Shown one piece after another: positions 16,717 to 25,559 of a DNA stretch of 64,000 bases. The stretch covers positions 1-64,000 of the forward strand of contig JAFZOG010000026.1 of NCBI GenBank assembly GCA_017550745.1. The letters are read 5' to 3'. The notes beneath the pieces are model-generated. The model made no database searches, was not told where the DNA came from, and worked only from the letters and a program-made list of their open reading frames with translations. The position numbers were made by a program, and so were the translations under genes. Each line of letters starts with the position of its first letter. Position 1 is the first letter of the stretch. The DNA is from Clostridia bacterium (GTDB lineage: Bacteria > Bacillota > Clostridia > Christensenellales > Aristaeellaceae).

Positions 16717-17172
16717 CTACAGCTTGTACTGCATAAAATTCCCGTTTTTCACAAATCCAAAATCCGTGTACAAGAGAACGCCCATGTCCGACGCCGTGAT
16801 CTGCACGGACCCGCAGCCGTAGGCCCGGGCTTCATCCACCACCCGCCTGAGCAGTTCCTTGGCGATCCCCATCCGGCGGTAAGCCGGATCGGTATACATG
16901 CTGGACAGCAGGCCGATCCTTCCGTTCGGGCAGCCAAAGTACGGCGGCTTTTCGACGAAAGACATGCCGCTGGTTCCGATCATCCTGCCTTCATCCGCCG
17001 CGATCCAGGAGACAAACGTGCCGTCCGACATATGGCGCTGATAGTAGTCCCTCAAAGCGGGCGCAAGATCCGTTTTCTCCGTCGCGCCTTCCTCCCGCAG
17101 CTGCCGGATCCGCATGCCAATAAAGCTGTCAAGGTCATCCGGGGTCAGTTTTCTGTAGCTGACGCTTTTCAT
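16717..17172 (-). CDS. GNAT family N-acetyltransferase
   Basis: A 151-residue acetyltransferase. Motif A is YTDPAYRRMGIAKELLRRVVDEA near residue 97, with the acetyl-CoA loop Arg-x-x-Gly-x-Ala; the C-terminal part LYTDFGFVKNGNFM is the usual GNAT ending. AAGGAAG upstream of the ATG at 17172 fixes the start; the in-frame extension to 17268 has no Shine-Dalgarno. It precedes ycaQ-like gene by nine bases on the same strand, so both may share a transcript. Acceptor substrate unknown. Confidence 0.87.
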   Translation of the reverse strand: MKSVSYRKLTPDDLDSFIGMRIRQLREEGATEKTDLAPALRDYYQRHMSDGTFVSWIAADEGRMIGTSGMSFVEKPPYFGCPNGRIGLLSSMYTDPAYRRMGIAKELLRRVVDEARAYGCGSVQITASDMGVLLYTDFGFVKNGNFMQYKL

Positions 17173-17277
17173 TGAATCTTCCTTCTTTTTTATTCCATCA
17201 TCAAGTATAGCGCGGCATGGCCGAATGTCAAGAGGGGCAAACTTCGTCCACTGCGGGGCCTGCCCCATTGGCGCTGT

Positions 17278-17784
17278 CTATTCATGCAGCAGCCGTTCCT
17301 TTTCCAGCGCTTCCTTTTTCCCGTGGATGCGGCCCAGAGCATACATCAGCAGCGTGGCGCACAGCAGGTTTACCCATCCGATACGCGCGGGGCTGAAGGA
17401 GTTGAACAAACCGATCAGCAGGTTCATCCCGCCGAGGATGGCCAGTATTCTCCCGATCTTGTCCAGGTGTCCGATGCGGGAGTCAATGTCGGAGAACAGG
17501 TCAAATTTCCCGTCCACGGCCTTCTTGCGGAAGTACACCCACATCATCATCCGGCCCACGTACTCCGCGCCGGTGTCCTGCATGAACTGGACATAAGCCT
17601 CGTCATAGGGGTGCATTTCCAGCCGCACGCTGTATTCCCCCGGCTCGCAGCGGATAAAATGATAGGTGCAGAGGCCCACGCTTTCCAGCACCCAGCCGTT
17701 TGCCGCCATTTCGTTCAGCCAGTCTTCCTCTTTTTCAAACTCCCACACCCAGAACCATTTGCGCATCGTCTTGCGGCTTTCCAT
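17278..17784 (-). CDS. DUF2812 membrane protein, PadR partner
   Basis: A 168-residue protein: a soluble DUF2812 domain (KWFWVWEFEKEEDWLNEMAA near residue 9, TYHFIRCEPGEYSVRLE near 40, and DTGAEYVGRMMMWVYFRK near 69) followed by two predicted membrane spans near 113-150 and a charged tail. DUF2812 genes are typically encoded directly after a PadR regulator, as here with a two-base gap, and are thought to act in its envelope or drug response; the activity is unknown. AAAGGAG seven bases before 17784 favours this ATG over one at 17790. Confidence 0.87.
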   Translation of the reverse strand: MESRKTMRKWFWVWEFEKEEDWLNEMAANGWVLESVGLCTYHFIRCEPGEYSVRLEMHPYDEAYVQFMQDTGAEYVGRMMMWVYFRKKAVDGKFDLFSDIDSRIGHLDKIGRILAILGGMNLLIGLFNSFSPARIGWVNLLCATLLMYALGRIHGKKEALEKERLLHE

Positions 17785-17786
17785 GG

Positions 17787-18101
17787 TCATTCTCCTTTCA
17801 GTACCCGTTCGCCGTTGTCCGCCAGTTCCCTGAGCCTGGCCGCTTCCTGCGTCAGGATGGCTTTTCCCTTTTCCGTCAGCTTGTACTCTTTGCGGCGGCT
17901 GCCGTCCTCAATTGGCAGCTGGATGATCCAGCCCTTATCGCACAGCGTGTTCAGCGCGCCATACAGCGTGCCCGCCGCCAGCCGCACCCGCCCGCGGCTC
18001 ATTTTTTCCGTCTGCTGCATGATGCCGTAGCCGTGCTGGGGCGACAGCAGCGACAGCAGGATGTAATACGTCGATTCCGTCAACGCGTAAGAATCCGGCA
18101 T
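17787..18101 (-). CDS. PadR family transcriptional regulator
   Basis: A 104-residue winged-helix repressor. It carries the PadR core LTESTYYILLSLLSPQHGYGIMQ (residues 6-28), GTLYGALNTLCDKGWI near 46 and the wing GSRRKEYKLTEKGKAIL. GGAGGTG six bases before 18101 fixes the start; an in-frame ATG at 18116 would include it. The upstream region (18124-18191) is packed with CGATATA/TATATCG repeats, the expected kind of PadR operator, so autoregulation of the padR-DUF2812 operon is likely. Confidence 0.92.
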   Translation of the reverse strand: MPDSYALTESTYYILLSLLSPQHGYGIMQQTEKMSRGRVRLAAGTLYGALNTLCDKGWIIQLPIEDGSRRKEYKLTEKGKAILTQEAARLRELADNGERVLKGE

Positions 18102-18123
18102 GCGCTTCACCTCCATCGGGTTT

Positions 18124-18191
18124 CGATATATCTTGTCGCTTTATATCGTTTCTCGATATATCGTAGCCTTATTATATCGTGTCCCGATATA
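18124..18191. promoter_or_regulatory. PadR operator repeats
   Basis: Five copies of CGATATA or its complement TATATCG: 18124-18130, 18142-18148, 18154-18163 (the full palindrome CGATATATCG), 18173-18179 and 18185-18191. They cover the region just upstream of the padR start, forming nested inverted repeats. Confidence 0.75.
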
Positions 18192-18306
18192 ATTGTCAAG
18201 CAGTATTTGAAAATTTTCTCAGCGGCCTCCGGCTTACTTCCATTTTCCGCTGGGAGATGGTATACTAAAACAAATAACCCACCATGACGAAAGGCGATGG
18301 GAATAT

Positions 18307-19785
18307 ATGGTCACAAATGACAAAGGAATCGTGGAGCTGAAGCACTTTATCCTGCGGGAAGTCTGCCGCCTGGCATGGGAAGACCGGCTGACTCCGGATG
18401 AAACCGAAAAAATCGTTTATCAGATCAGCCCCGGGCCGAAACCCAATTATCGCTGCTGCGTCTACAAGGAGCGGGAAATCGTGCGCGGACGCATCCGCCT
18501 GGCAGAAGGGCTGAGCCCGGAGCCGGGCTATGAAACGAAAAACGTGGTGGCCGTGATTCCCGCCGCCTGCGACGACTGCCCCATCCAGGATTACTTTGTG
18601 TCGGACATCTGCCGTTTCTGCCTGGGAAAAGCGTGCCTGAATTCGTGCAAATTCGGGGCCATCTCCCCCGGCGACACCAAAATGCACATCGACCCCAACA
18701 AGTGCAGATCCTGCGGCCAGTGCGCCAAATCCTGCCCCTTCGGCGCCATCATCCACCAGGAGCGCCCCTGCAAAAAGGCCTGCCCCGTGGGCGCGATTTC
18801 CTATAACGAAGCGGGCGTGTGCCAGATCGACGAAAGCAAGTGCATCCACTGCGGGCACTGCATCCATAGCTGTCCCTTTGGCGCCATCGGCTCCAAGATC
18901 TACGCCGTGGACGTGATCCGGGACATCCGGGCGGGCAAGCGTGTCATCGCCATGTGCGCGCCCGCGACGGAGGGGCAGTTCGGCAAGGACATCGGCATGG
19001 CCGCTATCCGCGCGGCGCTGAAAAAAGCGGGCTTTTCGGATATGGCGGAGGTGGGCATCGGCGGGGATATGACCGCCGCCAGCGAAGCGCTGGAATGGAT
19101 CGAAGCCCGGAAGGAGGGCCGGATCATGACCACCTCCTGCTGCCCGGCCTTCGTTTCCATGCTGCGGCACCACTTCCCCAAGATTTATGAGGAAAACAAA
19201 TCCGCCACCGTTTCGCCCATGGTGGCGGTGAACCGGTATCTAAAGGCGCTGGACCCCGACTGCGTGACCGTGTTCATCGGCCCCTGCATCGCCAAGAAGG
19301 GCGAAACCCTGAGCGAATTCATCAAGGACACGGCGGACTTCGCCCTCACCTACGGCGAGATCGTGGCGCTGCTGGATTCAAAGGGCATCACCCTTGAGCC
19401 GGTGGAAGAGGATTACCAGGAAGCGTCCATCTACGGCAAGCGTTTCGCGGCCAGCGGCGGCGTGGCGGCGGCGGTGATGGAGGCCATGCAGGAAATGGGC
19501 GAGGATACCGACGGCATCCGCCTGATGACCTGCGCGGGCGGAGATGAATGCAGAAAAGCCATGATGCTGCTCAAAGCCGGCAAGCTGGACACGGACTTCG
19601 TGGAGGGCATGATCTGCCCCGGCGGCTGTGTGGGCGGCCCCTCCAAGCACCAGACAGAAGCCATTGTGCTCAAAGCCAGGAGCGAGCTGCTCAGCAAAGC
19701 GGACGGCAGAAAGATCCTGGACAATCTGAAACGCTTCCCCATGGATCAGTTTTCCATGCAGCGGGACGGCAAACAGCATACATAA
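18307..19785 (+). CDS. Monomeric [FeFe] hydrogenase (group B-like)
   Basis: Predicted iron hydrogenase interconverting protons and H2. The 492-residue protein has an N-terminal 4Fe-4S region: CDDCPIQDYF...CRFCLGKACLNSC near 79-105, CRSCGQCAKSCPFGAI near 134, CKKACPVGAI near 154 and CIHCGHCIHSCPFGAI near 178. The H-cluster domain follows with L1 TSCCPAFV (near 278; the usual form is TSCCPxW), L2 GPCIAKKGE near 322 and L3 MICPGGCVGGP near 432. The L1 and L2 variants fit group B rather than classical group A enzymes. A TATACT -10 lies at about 18258-18263. No maturation genes are in the window. Confidence 0.9.
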   Translation: MVTNDKGIVELKHFILREVCRLAWEDRLTPDETEKIVYQISPGPKPNYRCCVYKEREIVRGRIRLAEGLSPEPGYETKNVVAVIPAACDDCPIQDYFVSDICRFCLGKACLNSCKFGAISPGDTKMHIDPNKCRSCGQCAKSCPFGAIIHQERPCKKACPVGAISYNEAGVCQIDESKCIHCGHCIHSCPFGAIGSKIYAVDVIRDIRAGKRVIAMCAPATEGQFGKDIGMAAIRAALKKAGFSDMAEVGIGGDMTAASEALEWIEARKEGRIMTTSCCPAFVSMLRHHFPKIYEENKSATVSPMVAVNRYLKALDPDCVTVFIGPCIAKKGETLSEFIKDTADFALTYGEIVALLDSKGITLEPVEEDYQEASIYGKRFAASGGVAAAVMEAMQEMGEDTDGIRLMTCAGGDECRKAMMLLKAGKLDTDFVEGMICPGGCVGGPSKHQTEAIVLKARSELLSKADGRKILDNLKRFPMDQFSMQRDGKQHT

Positions 19786-19807
19786 AGAAACGGCATCACA
19801 AAAAACA

Positions 19808-19838
19808 GGACATTCCGGGGCAAGCCTGCGGAATGTCC
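19808..19838. terminator. Bidirectional terminator between hydrogenase and rsmI
   Basis: GGACATTCCG pairs with CGGAATGTCC across a short loop; TTATCTTTT follows on the plus strand. The two genes converge here. Confidence 0.8.
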
Positions 19839-19854
19839 TTATCTTTTGTATGTA

Positions 19855-20712
19855 TTAGGAAGGCTGCATCCATTCCTTGACCCGCAGCGCGGCGGCCTTG
19901 ACCGCGTTTTTCTTTTCGCCCTGGGCCGCCAGCGTTTCCACAGCGTCCCGGAGGGATGAGCCGTTGATGGCCAGGTCGAAGATCCGGGCCTCCAGGCTGG
20001 CCTGAACCGCCGGTTTTTCTTCCGGGAGCGTCACGCCGCGCAAATCGGCCACCACGCAGTATTCGCCCTTTTCGCTTTTCTCGTTGGCTTCCAGCGCGAA
20101 AAGGATCGCATCCGGCGTGCCGCGGAGGGTGAGCTCATGGAGCTTCGTTAAATCGCAGCTCACGGACAGCAAAGCGCCGGGCAGGGCGTCGGCGATGGCG
20201 GCGACCAGGGCTTTGATCCGGTGGGGGGATTCATGGAAAACGGCCCCTTCCGATTTGCGGCCGATGTCCAGCAGTTTTTCTTTCAGTTCACTGCTTCCCC
20301 TTGGCAGGAAGCCGTAAAAAGTGAAGGAGGAAAAGTCAAACCCGCTGACGGAGACCGCCGCCGCAAAAGCTGACGGCCCGGCCACGGCGATCACCGGGAT
20401 GCCCGCCGCCGCAGCAGCCCGGACCAGTTCCGTGCCGGGGTCGGAGATGGCGGGGGTGCCCGCGTCGGTGACCAGCGCCACGTCCACGTCCTCCGCCAGC
20501 ATCCTTTGCACGATTTCCGGCGCGCGGCCTTTTTCGTTGTGCTGATGGCAGGAAATCAGCGGCGTTTCGACGCCAAAGCGGTTGGCCAGCTTTTTCGTCA
20601 CCCGGGTATCCTCCGCCGCGATCAGGGATACGCTTTTCAGGGTTTCCACGGCATGGGGGCTCATATCGCCCAGGTTCCCAATGGGCGTGGCCACCACATA
20701 GAGCGTGCTCAT
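19855..20712 (-). CDS. rsmI: 16S rRNA (cytidine-1402-2'-O)-methyltransferase
   Basis: Methylates the ribose of C1402 in 16S rRNA using S-adenosylmethionine. The 285-residue protein has the tetrapyrrole-methylase fold of RsmI: LYVVATPIGNLGDMSPHAVETL at the N-terminus, AAEDTRVTKKL near 33, VTDAGTPAISDPG near 82 and FYGFLPRG near 129. Its start overlaps the rsmH stop (ATGA), so the two enzymes that build m4Cm at the same nucleotide are made from one message. Length is typical. Confidence 0.95.
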   Translation of the reverse strand: MSTLYVVATPIGNLGDMSPHAVETLKSVSLIAAEDTRVTKKLANRFGVETPLISCHQHNEKGRAPEIVQRMLAEDVDVALVTDAGTPAISDPGTELVRAAAAAGIPVIAVAGPSAFAAAVSVSGFDFSSFTFYGFLPRGSSELKEKLLDIGRKSEGAVFHESPHRIKALVAAIADALPGALLSVSCDLTKLHELTLRGTPDAILFALEANEKSEKGEYCVVADLRGVTLPEEKPAVQASLEARIFDLAINGSSLRDAVETLAAQGEKKNAVKAAALRVKEWMQPS

Positions 20713-21641
20713 AGGGCCTCCCCCTTCTCAAAGATCCGCAATGTGGCGCTGTGGGCGCGGTTGTTTTCGTCCAGCTCTTCCTTCCCGGCCTTGATTGCCC
20801 CGCCGACAGCGCGGCCCAGGGGCTTTTTTCCGCAGGTGCAGATGGGCGCTTTCGGGGGGCATGTGCAGGGGTTTTGCAGCTTGCGGAAGGCCAGCTTCAC
20901 GATGCGGTCCTCCACGGAGTGGAAGGTGATCACCGCCAGCCTGCCTCCGGGGGCCAGCATATCCACCCAGTCCCGAAGCGCCTGTTCCAGCGGGGCCAGC
21001 TCGTCGTTCACCGCGATGCGCACAGCCTGGAAGGTGCGGCGGGCGGGATGCCCTTCGTCCTTGCGGCGCACAGCCCTGGGAATCGCCGCGTCCACCACGG
21101 CAACCAAATCCCTGGTGGTCTCCAGGGGCTTTTCCCGCCGCTTTTCCATCAGCATCTGCGCGATCCTGGCCGCCCACTTTTCATCCCCGTACTCCCGCAG
21201 GACGCGGCAGAATTCCTGTTCGCCCACGGTGTTCACATACGCCGCGGCGGTCATGCCCTGGGTGGTGTCCATGCGCATGTCCAGCGGCGCGTCGTCGTGA
21301 TAGGAAAAGCCGCGTTCCGGCGTATCCAGCTGATAGGAGGAAACGCCCAGATCCAATAATCCGCCGTTCAATTGAACGCCGGGTAGCAGCGCCTTGACAT
21401 CGTGAAAATTGCCGTGAACAGCATGGAATCCGGGATACCCCCGCAGGCGTTCGGACGCCGCGGCAATGGCCGCCGGGTCGCGGTCGATGCCGTAGAGCGT
21501 TCCGCCCTCCCCCAAGGCCCGGAGGATGGCCTCGCTGTGCCCGCCGCCGCCCAGGGTGCCGTCGGCGTAAACTTCCCCCGGCTGGGGGTTCAGGTATTCC
21601 AGCACCTCTTTGAGCAGCACGGGGATGTGATGAAACGCCAT
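20709..21641 (-). CDS. rsmH: 16S rRNA (cytosine-1402-N4)-methyltransferase
   Basis: Methylates N4 of C1402. The 310-residue protein shows the full RsmH pattern: HIPVLLKEVLEYL at residues 5-17, DGTLGGGGHSEAIL (SAM-binding), LLDLGVSSYQLD near 95, GFSYHDDAPLDMRMD near 110 and the C-terminal SVEDRIVKLAFR plus a CxC-rich insertion (CTCPPKAPICTCGKK). AAGGAG precedes the ATG. In many bacteria rsmH sits in the dcw cell-division cluster after mraZ; here it instead pairs with rsmI and an acetyltransferase gene six bases upstream. Confidence 0.96.
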   Translation of the reverse strand: MAFHHIPVLLKEVLEYLNPQPGEVYADGTLGGGGHSEAILRALGEGGTLYGIDRDPAAIAAASERLRGYPGFHAVHGNFHDVKALLPGVQLNGGLLDLGVSSYQLDTPERGFSYHDDAPLDMRMDTTQGMTAAAYVNTVGEQEFCRVLREYGDEKWAARIAQMLMEKRREKPLETTRDLVAVVDAAIPRAVRRKDEGHPARRTFQAVRIAVNDELAPLEQALRDWVDMLAPGGRLAVITFHSVEDRIVKLAFRKLQNPCTCPPKAPICTCGKKPLGRAVGGAIKAGKEELDENNRAHSATLRIFEKGEAL

Positions 21642-21647
21642 GCCTGT

Positions 21648-22214
21648 TTACTCCTTTTTCCTGTCCAAGGTTTTGACCATCATGTATTCATGCAGCAGCG
21701 TGCCATTTTTCAGCCGGATCGCGTTGGGATGAAAACCGACGATGCGGAAGCCCATTTTTTCGTACAGGCGCCGCGCGCGACCGTTTCCCTCAATGAAGCC
21801 CAGCTCCATCTGGGTGGTTTCCGGGCGGGCGAGGGCCAGGCGGATCATTTCTTCAATCATACGGGTGCCGAGGCCCAGGCTCCAGTAGTCTTTCAGAAGG
21901 GCGATGGACACGTTGGCCCGATGGCGGGTCTTGATGCCGGTGTAAAAGTGAATATCGCAGTTGCCCGCCACCCGGCCGTCCACCAGGGCCATGATCATGG
22001 CGTCGCAGGGGGAATCGTTTTTCTGGGCAAACACGCTTTTTTCCAATTCCGGGGTGTATATGCCGCACTCCTCCGGATAGCGGATGATAAACTCTGTCTC
22101 CCCGGCGGATTGGCGCAGGTAATCAATAGTTCCCGGAATGTCTTCCTCCCGCGGGCTGCGAAGAAGAGCCTGCCGCCCGTCCTTTAACTTAAAATGAATA
22201 TCATTGATAATCAT
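21648..22214 (-). CDS. GNAT family N-acetyltransferase
   Basis: A 188-residue acetyltransferase. It begins MIINDIHFKLKDGRQALLRSP and has motif A as LLKDYWSLGLGTRMIEEMIRLA near residue 113 and the C-terminal NGRARRLYEKMGFRIVGFHPNAI near 148. This pattern (LKDGR..LRSP, then YWxLGxGT) is typical of a Firmicutes group with unknown acceptor. It lies six bases upstream of rsmH on the same strand and probably shares its transcript. The Shine-Dalgarno (ACGGA) is weak. Confidence 0.87.
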   Translation of the reverse strand: MIINDIHFKLKDGRQALLRSPREEDIPGTIDYLRQSAGETEFIIRYPEECGIYTPELEKSVFAQKNDSPCDAMIMALVDGRVAGNCDIHFYTGIKTRHRANVSIALLKDYWSLGLGTRMIEEMIRLALARPETTQMELGFIEGNGRARRLYEKMGFRIVGFHPNAIRLKNGTLLHEYMMVKTLDRKKE

Positions 22215-22266
22215 TCCGTGTTCTCCATTTGGTTACTGTTTTCATACGGCTTTCTTGGAAGGAGGT

Positions 22267-22311
22267 CTGGGGGAAACCGTTCTTTGGCCTCCAAAGAACG
22301 GTTTCCCCCAG
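22267..22311. repeat. Perfect 21-bp palindromic hairpin, intergenic
   Basis: Two 21-base arms (22267-22287 and 22291-22311) match perfectly across a 3-base loop. Arms contain GGGGGAAACCGTTCTTTGG. Upstream it is flanked by GGCTTTCTTGGAA, which recurs beside the element at 28345-28453. Confidence 0.9.
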
Positions 22312-22325
22312 TTAGTTCTCATCCC

Positions 22326-25034
22326 TTATGCCAGCTCCGCGATGCGCTTATCCATGGCGGCGAGCATCTCCCTGTTCTTATCCAGCTTTTCCTTTTCGGC
22401 GGCCACCAGATTGGCGGGGGCCTTGTTCACAAAGCCGGGGTTGTTCAGCTTCCCTTCGGCCCGGGTGATCTCGTTCACCAGGTTCTGGCGCTCTTTGCCG
22501 AGGCGCGCCTTTTCCTTTTCCAGATCCACCAGCTCGCCCAGGGGGATGAAGAACTCGCCGGCCTGGCACACCGCGCTGACGGTTTTTTCGCTGATGGCCC
22601 GGCCGGGCTCCAGGATCTCCAGCCGGCTCACGCTGGCGAGGCGGGCGAAGTACACTTCGGTGCCCGCGAAGGCGTCATGCCATCCGTCGGCGGGCCGCAC
22701 CATCAGCCGGGCTTTGTGGCTGGGCTGCACCTTCATATCGGCGCGCAGGTTGCGGATGGCGCGGATCATATCCATGATGCCCTCCATCCGGGCGGCTTCG
22801 GCGGGGAAATCGTATGCTTCCAGTTCCTTCGGCCAGTCGGACAGCATGCAGGAGGCGTTTGCTTCGCCAGGCAGGTTCCTGTACACTTCTTCGGTCAGGA
22901 AGGGCATGAAGGGATGCAGCAGGCGCAGCAGGCCGGAAAGCACCGTTTGCAGCACGGCGCGCACAGCGGCTTTGCGCTTCAGGTCATCGCCCAACAGGCC
23001 GCCCTTGGCAAGCTCGATGTACCAGTCGCAGAACTCACTCCAGGTAAAGTCGTAAATCTTCTGCGCGGCCAGGCCGTATTCCGCTTCTTCAAAGTTCTTG
23101 CTGATCTGGCGCACGGCCTCGTTATACCTGCTCAGGATCCAGCGGTCGGGCAGGGTCAGTTCTTTTTCCTCCAAGGTTTCGGGGCCGTCCAGGTTCATCA
23201 GCACGAAGCGGCTGGCGTTCCACACCTTGTTGGCAAAATTCCGGGCCATTTCCACCTTCTCGGGGGAATAGCGGGTGTCGTTGCCGGGGCTGATGCCCAT
23301 CACCAGGGAGAAGCGCAGGGCGTCCGCGCCGTACTGGCCGATGATTTCCAGCGGATCCACGCCGTTGCCAAGGCTCTTGGACATCTTGCGGCCCAAAGCG
23401 TCGCGCACCAGGCCGTGGATGACCACGTTCTCAAAGGGCACATGGCCCATATTCTCGATGCCGGAGAAGATCATCCGGGCCACCCAGAAGAAAATGATGT
23501 CGTAGCCCGTCACAAGGGTGGTGGTGGGATAGAAGTATTTCAGGTCTTCGGTTTCCTCCGGCCAGCCCAGCGTGGAGAAAGGCCACAGGGCGGAAGAGAA
23601 CCAGGTGTCCAGCACATCCTCGTCCTGGGTCAGCTTCCTGCATCCGCAGGGGCATTCCGTCGGATCCTCGCGGCTGACGATGATCCTGCCGCAGTCCTCG
23701 CAGTACCAGGCCGGGATGCGGTGGCCCCACCAGAGCTGGCGGCTGATGCACCAGTCCTTGGTGTTTTCCATCCAGTTATAATAAATTTTGGCAAACCGGT
23801 CCGGCAGGAATTTGGTCTTTCCCTCCCGCACGGCTTTTAGGGCGGGCTTCGCCAGAGGCTCCATCTTCACGAACCACTGCTTGCTCATCATGGGTTCGAT
23901 CACGGTATGGCAGCGGTAGCAGGTGCCCACCTCATGCTTGAGGGGTTCGATTTCCTTTAGCAGGCCCAATTCTTCCAGGTCGGCCACGATGGCCTTCCGG
24001 GCCTCGTCGGTGGTCATGCCGGCATACTTGCCGCAGTCCAGCACCTCGGGCTCGTTGAACGCCGCTTTGCCGGAAGCGAAGATGGCGTCGGCTTCGGCTT
24101 TGTCCTTTGCGCCGGTCATATGGCCGTCGTAGGTGAACACGCGCACGATGGGCAGGCTGTGGCGCTGGCCCACTTCAAAGTCGTTAGGGTCGTGGGCGGG
24201 GGTGATCTTCACCACGCCGGTGCCCTTTTCCATGTCAGCGTGCTCGTCGCATACGATGGGGATTTCCTTGTTGATGAGGGGCAGGATCACGTGGCAGCCA
24301 TGGAGGTGGGCATAGCGGGGGTCATTGGGGTTGATGGCCACGGCGGTGTCGCCCAGCATGGTTTCGGGGCGGGTGGTGGCCAGTTCCAGCTTTTCGCCCG
24401 TTTCCTTCACGGGATACAGGATGTGCCAGAAATTGCCGTCTTTTTCGACATATTCCACCTCGGCATCGGAGATGGCGGTCATATCGTGGGTGCACCAGTT
24501 CACCAGGCGGTAGCCGCGGTAAATGAGGCCCTTTTCATACAGGCGCACGAACACCTCGCGCACGGCCTTGGAGCAGCCCTCGTCCATGGTGAAGCGCTCC
24601 CGGCTCCAGTCGCAGGAAGCGCCCATGCGGCGGAGCTGGCGGGTGATGCGCCCGCCGTACTCCCGCTTCCAGGCCCAGGCATGCTCCAGGAACCCTTCGC
24701 GGCCCAGCTTTTCCTTGGTGAGCCCTTCGCTGCGCAGCTTCTCCACCACCCTCACCTCGGTGGCGATGGAGGCGTGGTCGGTGCCGGGCAGCCACAGCGT
24801 GGGGTCGCCCTTCATGCGGTGATAGCGGATCAGCGCGTCCTGGAGCGTGGCGTCCATGGCGTGGCCCATATGCAGCTGCCCCGTCACGTTGGGCGGCGGC
24901 ATCACGATGGTGAAGGGCTTTTTGCTCTTGTCGATCCTCGGGGCGAACGCGCCGCTTTCTTCCCATTTTTTGTAGGTTTCCCCTTCAATGGCTTGGGGAT
25001 TATAGGTTTTCTCCATAGAAAATTCTTCAGGCAT
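22326..25034 (-). CDS. valS: Valyl-tRNA synthetase
   Basis: Charges tRNA-Val. The 902-residue class I enzyme has [15 protein letters not shown] (HIGH-type) near residue 47, [12 protein letters not shown] near 82, the editing domain with [13 protein letters not shown] near 219, and [10 protein letters not shown] (KMSKS) near 551. The C-terminal 70 residues form the ValS coiled coil ([18 protein letters not shown] and onwards) that grips the tRNA. GGAGG lies before the ATG at 25034. A T-box leader upstream (25064-25300) makes expression respond to uncharged tRNA-Val. Confidence 0.97.
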   Translation of the reverse strand: MPEEFSMEKTYNPQAIEGETYKKWEESGAFAPRIDKSKKPFTIVMPPPNVTGQLHMGHAMDATLQDALIRYHRMKGDPTLWLPGTDHASIATEVRVVEKLRSEGLTKEKLGREGFLEHAWAWKREYGGRITRQLRRMGASCDWSRERFTMDEGCSKAVREVFVRLYEKGLIYRGYRLVNWCTHDMTAISDAEVEYVEKDGNFWHILYPVKETGEKLELATTRPETMLGDTAVAINPNDPRYAHLHGCHVILPLINKEIPIVCDEHADMEKGTGVVKITPAHDPNDFEVGQRHSLPIVRVFTYDGHMTGAKDKAEADAIFASGKAAFNEPEVLDCGKYAGMTTDEARKAIVADLEELGLLKEIEPLKHEVGTCYRCHTVIEPMMSKQWFVKMEPLAKPALKAVREGKTKFLPDRFAKIYYNWMENTKDWCISRQLWWGHRIPAWYCEDCGRIIVSREDPTECPCGCRKLTQDEDVLDTWFSSALWPFSTLGWPEETEDLKYFYPTTTLVTGYDIIFFWVARMIFSGIENMGHVPFENVVIHGLVRDALGRKMSKSLGNGVDPLEIIGQYGADALRFSLVMGISPGNDTRYSPEKVEMARNFANKVWNASRFVLMNLDGPETLEEKELTLPDRWILSRYNEAVRQISKNFEEAEYGLAAQKIYDFTWSEFCDWYIELAKGGLLGDDLKRKAAVRAVLQTVLSGLLRLLHPFMPFLTEEVYRNLPGEANASCMLSDWPKELEAYDFPAEAARMEGIMDMIRAIRNLRADMKVQPSHKARLMVRPADGWHDAFAGTEVYFARLASVSRLEILEPGRAISEKTVSAVCQAGEFFIPLGELVDLEKEKARLGKERQNLVNEITRAEGKLNNPGFVNKAPANLVAAEKEKLDKNREMLAAMDKRIAELA

Positions 25035-25063
25035 TTTATTTCCTCCTTTGTCTGGTAAACAGA

Positions 25064-25300
25064 AACACGGGCCAACCCCTCCCGAAGGACGGATTGACCC
25101 GTGGTACCACCTTGCTTCACAGCGAACGACGCTGCCTCTTGACGCTGTAACGTGCGAAACACGGGCGGACTAATTGCTTGCGCTTTCATCCGCCGCTCTC
25201 CCGGACGACCTTCCGCTTCGCTGCCCCGGCGGCCTTTCAGCCGGTGAACCGCCTCTCTTTGGGGGTGCCTGAAACGTACTCCTTCCGTTCTCTGAGCAAG
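25064..25300 (-). ncRNA. T-box riboswitch controlling valS
   Basis: The minus-strand leader has the T-box signature AGGTGGTACCACGG (25099-25112). It overlaps a terminator whose arms are CACGGGTCAATCC and GGTTGGCCCGTG (25066-25103), followed by TTTCTGTTT. Stem I features include GGAAGGAGTACG (AGTA-type element) near 25276-25287 and GGCTGAAAGGCC. A GTC in GGAAGGTCGTCC near 25205 is a plausible valine specifier. It should read through when tRNA-Val is uncharged. Confidence 0.9.
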
Positions 25301-25316
25301 GCATATTGGATTTCTA

Positions 25317-25342
25317 CGAAAAAATGCCCGTACAGGCATTTT
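25317..25342 (-). terminator. Terminator of the yceD-rpmF operon
   Basis: On the minus strand AATGCC and GGCATT form a hairpin followed by TTTTTT, just after rpmF and before the T-box leader. Confidence 0.8.
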
Positions 25343-25359
25343 CCCGATGAAAGAAAAAC

Positions 25360-25557
25360 TTACGCGTTCTTCTTTTCTTTCTCTTCCATGTTGATGACCT
25401 GTTTGCCATCATAGTAGCCGCAATGCTTGCAGACATGGTGCGCCAGCTTCATCTGGTGGCACTGTTTGCACTCGACGATCGCGGGAACCTCCAGCTTCCA
25501 ATTGGCGCGGCGGGAACGTCCGCGGGCCTTGGATACTTTTCCTTTGGGCAGAGCCAT
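25360..25557 (-). CDS. rpmF: Ribosomal protein bL32
   Basis: A 65-residue large-subunit protein. It begins MALPKGKVSKARGRSRRANWKL and has the zinc ribbon CKQCHQMKLAHHVCKHCGYYDGK with four cysteines (C-x2-C...C-x2-C), then an acidic/lysine tail. A longer in-frame extension to 25698 overlaps yceD and is not credible. It follows yceD by two bases, the usual order in Firmicutes, and is followed by a terminator. Confidence 0.97.
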   Translation of the reverse strand: MALPKGKVSKARGRSRRANWKLEVPAIVECKQCHQMKLAHHVCKHCGYYDGKQVINMEEKEKKNA

Positions 25558-25559
25558 AA

